The translations under genes were made by a program, and so were the position numbers. This document shows, piece by piece, positions 1 through 5,799 of a stretch of 7,769 nucleotides of DNA. This DNA comes from Nitrospirota bacterium. Its GTDB lineage: Bacteria; Nitrospirota; Nitrospiria; Nitrospirales; Nitrospiraceae. Each line of letters starts with the position of its first letter. Position 1 is the first letter of the stretch. Where the stretch lies: positions 1-7,769 of the forward strand of contig SCVQ01000073.1 in assembly GCA_004296865.1 (NCBI GenBank), given 5' to 3'. Under the pieces are notes generated by a model. It was not told the origin of the DNA, did not search any database, and saw only the letters and a program-made list of their open reading frames with translations.

Positions 1-59
1 CAAGCAACCAGCACAGTAAAAATTATGAATCCAGCGTAGGCATTCGACCGAACATTCAT
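1..59 (-). CDS. N-terminal fragment of a membrane or secreted protein
   Basis: An ATG at 59-57 on the minus strand opens a frame that stays open to the window edge, giving 19 complete residues. The peptide starts MNVRSNAYAG and continues with the hydrophobic run FIIFTVLVA. That is a short positively charged N-terminus followed by a hydrophobic helix, as in a signal peptide or a first membrane anchor. A purine-rich GGGAGAGAGG lies just upstream at 72-63 on the minus strand and can serve as ribosome binding site. The rest of the gene is outside the window, so family and function cannot be named. The strong upstream purine tract and the plausible N-terminus are the only support. Confidence 0.5.
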   Translation of the reverse strand, partial: MNVRSNAYAGFIIFTVLVA

Positions 60-291
60 GGCCTCTCTCCCACTAATAGAAGCGCTGAGCGATTGCATCC
101 CGACTCATTTGTCTCATTTTGGCATTTCAAGGGTTGGAACAGTTTTCATTCCCTGACCAACAGGATAGTCTTCACGGAAATGAAATGGCAAGGAAGAAAA
201 AGGTGCAATAGACCATTTCTGCTGAATCCTGACGGCCTGACGAGGGAAACAAACGCCCAGACTCTGCTCCCGTGCTTCGTTTCGTTTTGAA

Positions 292-317
292 CCATCGGCC
301 ATCAGCTATCAGCTCTT
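292..317 (+). repeat. CCATNNG heptad repeat, single arm, copy 1
   Basis: The segment consists of three consecutive 7-base units (CCATCGG, CCATCAG, CTATCAG) followed by CTCTT. It matches the right arm of the palindrome at 7056-7081 at 21 of 26 positions, in the same orientation on the plus strand. Unlike the copy near 7007-7083 it has no inverted partner close by, so it is a half-element. It lies in non-coding DNA. Confidence 0.6.
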
Positions 318-352
318 CTCAATACCCCGGTCCCCACGCCCTCGTTCCGAAA

Positions 353-371
353 CCATCAGCCATACGCTCTT
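353..371 (+). repeat. CCATNNG heptad repeat, single arm, copy 2
   Basis: This 19-base segment reads CCATCAGCCATACGCTCTT. It differs from 7063-7081 at one position only. It lies 35 bases after copy 1 in the same orientation, so the two form a spaced direct repeat. Near identity with a site almost 7 kb away supports a dispersed repeat family rather than chance. Confidence 0.65.
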
Positions 372-420
372 TGCAGAGCCGACGCCATACCTCAGCGCTC
401 CTGCTATAGAAAAGAATGAG

Positions 421-461
421 GAAACAAAAAGGCCGCCCGAGTTGGGTGGCCTTTTTGTTTT
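421..461 (-). terminator. Strong, potentially bidirectional intrinsic terminator
   Basis: Bases 421-438 and 444-461 form an 18-bp stem around a 5-base loop. The core is GGCCGCCC/GGGTGGCC, flanked by A5 and T5 tracts. Transcripts from either strand would end in a U-rich tail. It lies 23 bases beyond the stop codon of the minus-strand haem-protein gene and is the obvious terminator for it. On the plus-strand RNA the odd base pair is G-U, which pairs. On the minus-strand RNA the same position is an A-C mismatch, so the fold is slightly better for a plus-strand transcript, although no plus-strand gene was found upstream. Confidence 0.85.
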
Positions 462-484
462 GCTGCTGGCTTGTAAGTGTAGGG

Positions 485-1240
485 TTACTTGATGGGAAGC
501 TTCACGCTGACGGCGCCGCCCAAATCCCCTTCCTTGGCCCCTTCCTTCTTGTAGCCGGAGACGTCCATCTCGCCTTTAGGCTCTCCGTGGCAGCCCAGGC
601 AGCCCTTCCCGTAAAACAACGGCAGCAGCACACGGACGGCCTTGCCGCCCTCCACGGTCTCGCTGAGTATCTTGTCGCCCTGGCGGGGATAGGAGGCATC
701 GGCGAACTTCGCCAGCATGCTTGCCTCAAAGCCGTCAGCCTTGTTGTTGGGGTTCCGCAGAAACCCATCTGTCGTCGTCTGCTTGAGGTAGATCCCGGTC
801 TTGGCGCTGAACTCCGCCGCCGCCTGGGTGCCGAAGTGCGCCGGCGTGAAGCCCTTATAACCCACCCCCGATCGGTTGATGCTCGCCTGACTGTCGGCAA
901 CGGTTTTCTTGGAGGCCGCGACCAGTTCCGGCAGCAGGTTCTTGGCCGTCTCCGGCACGGCAGCCGCCTTCAGGCCGGCCAGATCGACGCCGGACCTGGC
1001 CTTGAACTTCTCAGTTAACTGCTTCTCGAAGACCTCGGGCGTGAAGCCTTTGTCACCCTTGCTGGCGTCGTTGATGAGCGGTTGGTTGGCTCCGACCGTG
1101 CCACGGCCGGCATCCAGCAGGATGGCCAGCAGACGTCCGGTTTCGACCATGTCGGGGTTGGCCAGGACGGAAGCCGGCGCGATGCCGAACCCCATGAAGA
1201 AGGTACACAGGGCGAGCAAGATTATTCTATTCTTTCTCAT
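485..1240 (-). CDS. Secreted c-type haem protein with DUF3365/Tll0287-like domain
   Basis: A 251-residue protein. I chose the ATG at 1240 because GGAGGT sits 6-8 bases upstream; a longer reading to 1294 adds 18 residues without a comparable site. Residues 1-27 form a signal peptide (MRKNR, hydrophobic core, SVLA before NPD), so the product should be periplasmic. CLGCH at 214-218 is a single c-type haem attachment motif. The RNPNNKADGFE stretch (162-172) and the GGAVSVKLPI ending fit the Tll0287-like/DUF3365 sensing fold. This fold is found alone or at the front of histidine kinases and is thought to sense redox state or ligands. Residues 42-87 and 107-152 are an internal duplication (18 of 46 identical, both with KGFTP). 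No kinase or other output domain follows, so it is a stand-alone haem protein. Partner and substrate are unknown. Confidence 0.85.
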   Translation of the reverse strand: MRKNRIILLALCTFFMGFGIAPASVLANPDMVETGRLLAILLDAGRGTVGANQPLINDASKGDKGFTPEVFEKQLTEKFKARSGVDLAGLKAAAVPETAKNLLPELVAASKKTVADSQASINRSGVGYKGFTPAHFGTQAAAEFSAKTGIYLKQTTTDGFLRNPNNKADGFEASMLAKFADASYPRQGDKILSETVEGGKAVRVLLPLFYGKGCLGCHGEPKGEMDVSGYKKEGAKEGDLGGAVSVKLPIK

Positions 1241-1445
1241 GACGACGACCTCCGTGCGGTTATACGGTGCGCGACAAGGCTTATTTCGATGCATCCAGAT
1301 GGCCCAGAGCTACAGCGTCAGTATCGGGCCGTATGGCCGAAAGCGCCAGATTAATCGCTATTCGAGTCGGCGACCGCCCGACTCCATCCGGTCGGCAGAG
1401 GCAGACAGAATGAACGGTACGAAAAAATATGGGGAGACGTGGCTA
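1241..1445. other. Spacer upstream of the haem-protein gene
   Basis: Non-coding DNA between the minus-strand methyltransferase and haem-protein genes. It holds the GGAGGT ribosome binding site (1248-1253, minus strand) for the haem-protein gene. A 7-bp hairpin lies at 1364-1384 (GAGTCGG, 7-base loop, CCGACTC). No T-tract follows the hairpin on either strand, so it is not a typical intrinsic terminator. I found no promoter here with both boxes convincing. Confidence 0.45.
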
Positions 1446-1508
1446 TCCCCTCGTGCTCCCGGAGCGCGCGCCTCAGAAGGCCTCGCTCGACGGCCGCAAT
1501 TAAGGGGA
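1446..1508 (+). repeat. Structured dispersed repeat, copy A
   Basis: A 63-base element with TCCCCT (1446-1451) and AGGGGA (1503-1508) as perfect outer arms. Inside are two blocks shared exactly with copy B at 5716-5783. Block 1 is 18 bases, CGTGCTCCCGGAGCGCGC (1452-1469), and can fold on itself as GTGCTC-CCG-GAGCGC. Block 2 is 19 bases, CTCGCTCGACGGCCGCAAT (1482-1500). Between them GCC-TCAGAA-GGC makes a small stem-loop. Copy B has different arm and stem sequences that still pair. The element overlaps the end of the methyltransferase gene and supplies its stop codon and last two codons. Confidence 0.75.
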
Positions 1509-2249
1509 CAGGCGAGCGGTGAGCGTCGTGCTCATCGGATTGACCAGGAGGTCGCGCCAGTAGGCCTCGCCGAACTTCGCCAGGCCTTCGGGGGAAACCT
1601 CCATCCGGTGCCACCGGAGGTCGATGAACCCAGCCGAACGCAGCGCCTCCTCATACACCGCCCGCTTCCAGTGCCGGTACTCGACGGAGAACGGCGGGTC
1701 CGTGTGCACGTCCGCATGGACGAGACTCCAGTCCTTGTCCGACGCCACGAGCCGGTAGGTAAAGCGGTACTGGGTCGTCTCGCCCTTGCCCATCACGTAG
1801 TCTGGCTCCGGCAAGAGGGCCAGCAGCACACCATCGGGTTTGAGATTGGCCGCGATGCTCCGGCACATGCCGCGCATGGTGTCCGCCCGATCCGCGTAAT
1901 GCAGGAGATAGGTGGCGGTCGCAAGGTCGAACGAGCCCAACACCGGCAGATCGGCTGCATCCGCCACTCGGTACTCGATGCCGAGAGGGTTCTTGGACTC
2001 CGCGTCACGGGCGGCGGCAATCATGGTTTCCGACACGTCCACACCGACGACGCAAGCCGCGCCCCATTGCTTGAACAGGCGGGAGTAGTAGCCGGTTCCG
2101 CAAGCGAGGTCCAGGACGCTCCGCCCCTCGATCAGCCCCGACAGAAGTTTCCGCACCGTGGGCACTTCCGTGTACGTGGGGATCGGGGTCTCCTTCCAAC
2201 TAACATACCGGGCGCCGATGGCATCGTATTGTTCACTCATGGGTGTCAT
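1500..2249 (-). CDS. Class I SAM-dependent methyltransferase
   Basis: A 249-residue protein with a Rossmann-type methyltransferase core (Methyltransf_11/25 group). SAM-binding motif I is VLDLACGTG (45-53). The acidic residue ending strand 2 is D71 in VVGVDVSETM. A third motif is ADAADLP (96-102), motif IV is FDLATATYLLHY (107-118), and NLKPDGVLLALLP follows. The acceptor substrate cannot be read from the sequence; the family methylates small molecules, quinones and other acceptors. The start is uncertain. ATG 2249 has only a weak GTGAG upstream, ATG 2240 is the alternative, and TTG 2276 has no usable spacing. The last two codons and stop lie in repeat copy A. It is divergent from the FAD monooxygenase at 2387, which suggests but does not prove shared use. 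Confidence 0.85.
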   Translation of the reverse strand: MTPMSEQYDAIGARYVSWKETPIPTYTEVPTVRKLLSGLIEGRSVLDLACGTGYYSRLFKQWGAACVVGVDVSETMIAAARDAESKNPLGIEYRVADAADLPVLGSFDLATATYLLHYADRADTMRGMCRSIAANLKPDGVLLALLPEPDYVMGKGETTQYRFTYRLVASDKDWSLVHADVHTDPPFSVEYRHWKRAVYEEALRSAGFIDLRWHRMEVSPEGLAKFGEAYWRDLLVNPMSTTLTARLSP

Positions 2250-2276
2250 GATACTCACTTGGCCCCGCCTGGACAA
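2248..2276 (-). promoter_or_regulatory. Candidate promoter for the methyltransferase gene
   Basis: On the minus strand TTGTCC (2276-2271) and TATCAT (2253-2248) are separated by exactly 17 bases, with 4 of 6 and 5 of 6 matches to the sigma-70 consensus. The -10 box overlaps the ATG at 2249. If it is used, transcription would begin near 2241 and translation at ATG 2240 would be leaderless or nearly so. This is a prediction from sequence only. Confidence 0.35.
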
Positions 2277-2297
2277 CCTCGTCCGGCCAATTTCCGC

Positions 2298-2328
2298 TTG
2301 ACACCCTGCCCTCCGGCTGCGTCATACT
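2298..2328 (+). promoter_or_regulatory. Candidate promoter for the FAD monooxygenase gene
   Basis: A perfect -35 box TTGACA (2298-2303) is followed after 19 bases by CATACT (2323-2328), a 4 of 6 match to the -10 consensus. The spacer is longer than optimal. A start near 2335 would give a 5' leader of 30-50 bases before the coding region. It lies back to back with the candidate promoter of the divergent methyltransferase gene. Confidence 0.4.
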
Positions 2329-2386
2329 GCCCGAAAACAAATTCCTCGCACCACTTGCCGAGAAGATTCCCGCGACGCGCTGCTGT

Positions 2387-3583
2387 GTGGTCGGTGGAGG
2401 CCCGGCCGGGATGATGCTGGGGCTGCTTCTGGCTCGCGCCGGGGTGGACGTGGTGGTGCTGGAGAAGCACGCGGACTTCCTCCGAGACTTCCGGGGCGAC
2501 ACGATCCACCCCTCCACGCTCGAGCTGATGCACGAGCTCGGCGTGCTGGAGGAGTTCCTCAAGCTGCCGCACGAGAAGGCGCGCCTGCTCAAAGTCCAGG
2601 TCGGCGACACGTCCATCCCCCTGGCGGACTTCAGCCACCTACCGACTCAGTGCAAATTCATCGCCCTTATGCCGCAGTGGGACTTCCTGAACTTCCTCGC
2701 AGAACAGGGAGCCCGTTATCCCACCTTTCACCTCCGGCAGAAGACCGAGGCGACCGGGTTGATCGAGGAGGAAGGACGCGTGGCCGGGGTCTGCGCGACG
2801 ACGTCGGAAGGCTCGTTGGAGATCCGAGCCGACCTCGTGGTCGGCGCCGACGGGCGACATTCGGTGGTGCGGGAGAAGGCCGGCTTTCGCGTCCAGGAGC
2901 TCGGCGCGCCCATGGACGTCCTCTGGTTCCGCATCTCCCGGCAACCCGGTGATCCCGAGGAGACCATGGGTCGCTTCGACGCAGGGAGGATCCTGATCAT
3001 GATCAACCGGGGTCCGCACTGGCAGTTTGGGTACATCATCATGAAGGGCTCGGCCGAGGAGAACCGCGAGCAGGGGATCGAGGCCTTCCGAGAGGCAGTG
3101 GCGACACTCGCGCCTTTCGCCGCCGACCGCAAGGGCGAGATCCGCAATTGGGACGACTTGAAGTTGCTCACCGTCCGCGTGGATCGGCTGCTCCATTGGT
3201 ACCGGCCAGGCCTGCTTTGCATCGGCGATGCGGCCCACGCGATGTCTCCGATCGGCGGCGTCGGGGTGAACCTCGCAGTCCAGGATGGGGTCGCCGCGGC
3301 CAATTTGCTGGCCGAACCCTTGCGCAAGGGGCGGCTCACTACGGAGCACTTGCGCCGGGTCCAGCAGCGGCGGCTGCTTCCCACACGTATCGTGCAGGGC
3401 ATGCAGGTGCTGGTCCAGAAGCAGGTCGTCACGAAGGTCCTGAGCGGGGCAGGCCAGATGAAGCCCCCGCTGCTGCTCAAACTGTTCGCCCGTTTCCCTT
3501 TCCTGCGTCGCATCCCCGCCAGGCTGATCGGCGTCGGGGTCCGCCCCGAGCACGTGAGGACGCCGGCCTTTCCTGGCCATTGA
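2387..3583 (+). CDS. Class A FAD-dependent monooxygenase (PHBH/UbiH-like)
   Basis: A flavoprotein of 398 residues from GTG 2387. It has the three hallmarks of class A aromatic hydroxylases. The FAD ADP-binding loop is GGGPAG (3-8), with E26 ending strand 2. The DG motif is GADGRHSVVR (153-162). The GD motif is GDAAHAMSPIGGVGVN (280-295), which contacts the FAD ribityl and pyrophosphate. RGD (36-38) fits the conserved FAD/NAD(P)H region. Such enzymes use NAD(P)H and O2 to hydroxylate aromatic or polyketide-like substrates; the substrate here is unknown. The annotated start is probably too late, because the in-frame codons before it encode TRCCV, the expected first strand. No ATG, GTG or TTG exists between the in-frame stop at 2249-2251 and 2387. 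An ATT at 2366 would give a normal N-terminus. Confidence 0.85.
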   Translation: MVGGGPAGMMLGLLLARAGVDVVVLEKHADFLRDFRGDTIHPSTLELMHELGVLEEFLKLPHEKARLLKVQVGDTSIPLADFSHLPTQCKFIALMPQWDFLNFLAEQGARYPTFHLRQKTEATGLIEEEGRVAGVCATTSEGSLEIRADLVVGADGRHSVVREKAGFRVQELGAPMDVLWFRISRQPGDPEETMGRFDAGRILIMINRGPHWQFGYIIMKGSAEENREQGIEAFREAVATLAPFAADRKGEIRNWDDLKLLTVRVDRLLHWYRPGLLCIGDAAHAMSPIGGVGVNLAVQDGVAAANLLAEPLRKGRLTTEHLRRVQQRRLLPTRIVQGMQVLVQKQVVTKVLSGAGQMKPPLLLKLFARFPFLRRIPARLIGVGVRPEHVRTPAFPGH

Positions 3584-3739
3584 GCCCTTAATCTGCCGGC
3601 CAGCAGGTGGGCGAAGAGAAGAGGCGGATGAATGTCCCTTCCAGCCCCAATCGCACCACCGCGCGCCTGATGTTCCGCTTGTAAAAACCGTCGCGATGGT
3701 CTCTAATACTCCGGTGTCAATTGGACGCACCTACCTTTG
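3584..3739. other. Spacer between the monooxygenase and mbfA-like genes
   Basis: 156 bases without a supported gene. TTGTAA (3679-3684) and TAATAC (3704-3709), 19 bases apart, form a weak possible plus-strand promoter for the downstream gene. No clear intrinsic terminator follows the monooxygenase gene. An 18-codon frame at 3628-3684 behind a GAGG is too short to call. Confidence 0.35.
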
Positions 3740-4696
3740 ATGGCCCACGCGCACGACCAGAGACTCGCTCGCACCCTCATTCTGGAAGAGCTGTTCGATC
3801 TGTCGCTGTACAAGGCGCTTCGCAGCGTTACCAAGCTTGACACACAGAAAGTTCTCGATGAGCTGATCGTAGTCGAAACCCAGCACCTGGCCTTCTGGCA
3901 GAAGTTCTTCGACAGCAAGCTCACCACCCTGGATTTCGGACGACGCCTCAAGCTGCAACTCATTCTGTTGATCTGCCGCCTCTTCGGAGCCACGGCCGTC
4001 CATCTGGTGCTGGAGGCGATCGAGGTCTATGGAGTCCGGAAGTACCTGTCGCTCTGGAAGAGTTACAAGGGCCAGCCGCTGGGGCACGCGCTGGAAGGCA
4101 TCTTGCTCGACGAGTTCAAGCACGAGGACGTGCTGGTCACCCAACTGACCTTGCGGAAGATCAATCCGGAGAAGATCCGCAACATTTTCCTGGGGCTGAA
4201 CGACGGGCTGGTGGAGATTCTCGGTGCGGTCAGCGGGTTTTTCGGCGCCTTCGGCGATGCGGTGACGGTCCTGATCGCCGCCTTGACCACCGCCGTGGCC
4301 GGCGCGCTCTCCATGGCGGCTGGCGCCTATGCGGCCTTGAACTCCGAGAAGGAAGTCAAAGCGACCGAATTCGACAAGAAGCAATTTCTGGGAGAGGAGA
4401 CGGGCTCGTCGGAAATGGAAGAGCAGCCCCTGGCCTCCGCCTTCTTTGTCGGAGGGGCTTACATCGTGGGTGCGATGGTGCCGGTGCTGCCGGTCCTGTT
4501 CGGGGCGAAGGATGCGCTGGTGTCTCTGATCACGTCCGGGTGCATGGTCGTCTTGATCTCCACCCTGCTGGCCTTTTTATCCGGCATGGACATCAAGCGG
4601 CGCATCCTGATGAACCTGGTCATCATCACTCTCGCGGTGACTATCACCTACCTTATCGGCATGATCGCCAAGACCCTGTGGGGAGTCTCGGTGTGA
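3740..4696 (+). CDS. mbfA: Membrane ferritin: ferritin-like domain fused to VIT1/CCC1 transporter (MbfA-like)
   Basis: A 318-residue fusion protein from ATG 3740; a TTG directly before it would add one residue. Residues 1-145 form a rubrerythrin/ferritin-like helical bundle with di-iron ligands in the expected order: E16/E17, E46-T-Q-H49, E92 or E95 in the third helix, and E125-F-K-H128. Residues 150-318 are a VIT1/CCC1-type membrane domain with about five helices. It opens with GLNDGLVEILG (D155) and has SMAAGAYAALNSEKE (M192), matching the conserved Asp and Met of the VIT1 metal path. Characterised MbfA proteins of Agrobacterium and Bradyrhizobium have this layout and export iron, protecting against iron and peroxide stress. 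The same role in the inner membrane is inferred here. No strong Shine-Dalgarno is visible, and no Fur- or Irr-like box was recognised upstream. The gene is convergent with sucD. Confidence 0.88.
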   Translation: MAHAHDQRLARTLILEELFDLSLYKALRSVTKLDTQKVLDELIVVETQHLAFWQKFFDSKLTTLDFGRRLKLQLILLICRLFGATAVHLVLEAIEVYGVRKYLSLWKSYKGQPLGHALEGILLDEFKHEDVLVTQLTLRKINPEKIRNIFLGLNDGLVEILGAVSGFFGAFGDAVTVLIAALTTAVAGALSMAAGAYAALNSEKEVKATEFDKKQFLGEETGSSEMEEQPLASAFFVGGAYIVGAMVPVLPVLFGAKDALVSLITSGCMVVLISTLLAFLSGMDIKRRILMNLVIITLAVTITYLIGMIAKTLWGVSV

Positions 4697-4704
4697 ATCG
4701 TTGG

Positions 4705-4765
4705 TCGTGAAGCGTCTCTCGTGAAAAAGTTCCCGCACGTGACGCTTCACGAAGGACGAGAGACG
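4705..4765. repeat. Interlocking inverted repeats in a convergent gap
   Basis: Two perfect inverted pairs interleave. CGTGAAGCGTC (4706-4716) pairs with GACGCTTCACG (4741-4751), 11 bp. CGTCTCTCGT (4713-4722) pairs with ACGAGAGACG (4756-4765), 10 bp. Because the left arms overlap and the order is x, y, x', y', the two hairpins are alternatives, or partly compatible as a pseudoknot. The left side reads as 7-base units: TCGTGAA, GCGTCTC, TCGTGAA. It occupies most of the gap between the convergent mbfA-like and sucD genes. It may help end both transcripts, but neither strand has a T-tract after a stem. Confidence 0.6.
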
Positions 4766-4777
4766 AACGGCGGAGGG

Positions 4778-5650
4778 TTACCGTCCGAGCGCGGTCTTGA
4801 CCGTGTTGCCGATCTCGGCGGGATTGCGGACGACGCGGACGCCGGCCGCTTCCAGGGCCGCCATCTTCTCGACAGCGGTCCCCTTCCCGCCCGTGATGAT
4901 GGCGCCGGCATGACCCATGCGGCGGCCGGGCGGGGCCGTGATGCCGGCGATGAAGCCGATCACCGGCTTGCGGACGTGCTGCTTGATGTAGGCGGCAGCC
5001 CGCTCCTCCGCGTCCCCGCCGATCTCGCCGATCATGACGATGGCTTCGGTCTCCGGGTCTTTCTCGAACAGAGGCAGGAGATCGATGAAGCCGGTCCCGT
5101 TGACCGGGTCGCCGCCGATGCCCACGCAGGTCGTCTCGCCCAAGCCCAAATTGGTGAGCTGATTGACCGCTTCGTAGGTCAGGGTGCCGCTGCGGGACAT
5201 GACCCCCACCCGGCCCCTCTTATGGATGAAGCCCGGCATGATGCCGATTTTCGTTTCCTCCGCCGTGATGATGCCGGGGCAGTTGGGGCCGATGAGCCGG
5301 ACATCCTGGGTTTTTAAGGCCCGCTTCACCTTGACCATGTCGTTGACCGGAATACCCTCGGTGATGCAGATGACGAGCTTGATGCCCGCATCGGCGGCTT
5401 CCAGAATCGCATCAGCGGCAAAGGGCGGCGGAACAAAGATCAACGAGGTGTCGCACTGGGTCTTCGCAACCGCATCGCGCACCGTGTTGAAGACCGGAAT
5501 GCCCTCGACCTCCTGGCCCGCCTTGCCCGGCGTGACGCCGGCCACGACCTGCGTCCCATAGGCCTTGCACTGGGTCGCATGGAACGACCCTTCCTTGCCG
5601 GTAATCCCCTGCACCACCACCCGCGTATTCTTATCCACCAAAATCGCCAC
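4778..5650 (-). CDS. sucD: Succinyl-CoA synthetase (ADP-forming) subunit alpha
   Basis: A full-length 290-residue protein. It binds CoA and carries the phosphohistidine that relays phosphate between succinyl phosphate and the nucleotide on the beta subunit (succinyl-CoA + ADP/GDP + Pi = succinate + CoA + ATP/GTP). Visible landmarks are [11 protein letters not shown] (14-24) and [17 protein letters not shown] (41-57) in the CoA-binding Rossmann domain, GPNCPGII (121-128), SRSGTLTYE (152-160), and [14 protein letters not shown] with the active-site H247. The start is GTG at 5650, with AAGGAG four bases upstream in a long purine-rich leader. It follows sucC on the same strand after 149 bases, an unusually wide gap for this pair. 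In a reductive TCA cycle the enzyme would run towards succinyl-CoA. Confidence 0.97.
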   Translation of the reverse strand: MAILVDKNTRVVVQGITGKEGSFHATQCKAYGTQVVAGVTPGKAGQEVEGIPVFNTVRDAVAKTQCDTSLIFVPPPFAADAILEAADAGIKLVICITEGIPVNDMVKVKRALKTQDVRLIGPNCPGIITAEETKIGIMPGFIHKRGRVGVMSRSGTLTYEAVNQLTNLGLGETTCVGIGGDPVNGTGFIDLLPLFEKDPETEAIVMIGEIGGDAEERAAAYIKQHVRKPVIGFIAGITAPPGRRMGHAGAIITGGKGTAVEKMAALEAAGVRVVRNPAEIGNTVKTALGR

Positions 5651-5715
5651 GGCTCTCCTTTCCTTCTACCTCTCTCCTACACCCAGATGACGAAAGCGCT
5701 ACGGGGGTGACAGGG

Positions 5716-5783
5716 CTGCCTCCTATTGCGGCCGTCGAGCGAGCACATTCTGATTGTGCGCGCTCCGGGAGCACGGGAGGCAG
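5716..5783 (-). repeat. Structured dispersed repeat, copy B
   Basis: A 68-base element, the minus-strand counterpart of copy A. Outer arms CTGCCTCC and GGAGGCAG (5716-5723 and 5776-5783) pair perfectly over 8 bp but differ in sequence from those of copy A. Block 1 (5775-5758) and block 2 (5743-5725) match copy A at all 18 and 19 positions. The intervening stem-loop is GCACA-ATCAGAA-TGTGC, with TCAGAA kept in the loop and the stem replaced by a different complementary pair. It lies between sucC and sucD and would be transcribed with them. A further small hairpin TCCGT-CACC-ACGGA (5784-5797) separates it from the sucC stop. Confidence 0.75.
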
Positions 5784-5799
5784 TCCGTCACCACGGATT

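Larger units (their letters stand above)
60..484. other. 425-base non-coding stretch
   Basis: No convincing gene is present. The open frames here are short, start at TTG or lack ribosome binding sites, and have unremarkable composition. The part from about 90 to 230 is visibly more AT-rich than the flanking genes and contains three CATTT words at 106, 115 and 123, which may belong to the promoter region of the gene leaving on the left. The right half holds two copies of the CCATNNG heptad repeat (292-317 and 353-371) and the hairpin terminator at 421-461, each listed separately. Confidence 0.6.

Noticed and set aside
104..127. CATTT words at 106, 115 and 123 as a sigma-54 or activator site
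   Set aside because: No -24/-12 GG/GC pair with correct spacing was found on either strand; the words are short and could be chance in AT-rich DNA.
93..290. 65-residue plus-strand open frame
   Set aside because: It begins at TTG without a ribosome binding site, has no recognisable motif, and lies in an AT-richer region that looks like promoter and spacer DNA.
1259..1287. TATAAC on the minus strand as -10 box for the haem-protein gene
   Set aside because: No acceptable -35 box lies at 16-18 bases, and the implied transcription start would remove the GGAGGT ribosome binding site.
1364..1384. Hairpin GAGTCGG/CCGACTC as methyltransferase terminator
   Set aside because: It has only 7 bp and no T-tract on either side, and is more than 100 bases from the stop codon.
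1446..1508. Structured repeat as an integron attC site
   Set aside because: It lacks the GTTRRRY and RYYYAAC core sites, and there is no integrase or cassette array in the window.
909..2414. Long 501-codon plus-strand open frame
   Set aside because: It lies antisense to two well-supported genes (haem protein and methyltransferase). Its peptide is low-complexity and rich in Arg, Ala and Pro, typical of an antisense shadow in GC-rich DNA.
3628..3684. 18-codon frame behind a GAGG in the monooxygenase-mbfA spacer
   Set aside because: Too short to judge; it lacks regulatory-leader signs such as repeated codons or an adjacent attenuator hairpin.
2639..3730. Long 363-codon minus-strand open frame opposite the FAD monooxygenase
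   Set aside because: The plus-strand frame carries all FAD motifs. The antisense peptide has no motif, and its length is explained by GC-rich codon bias.
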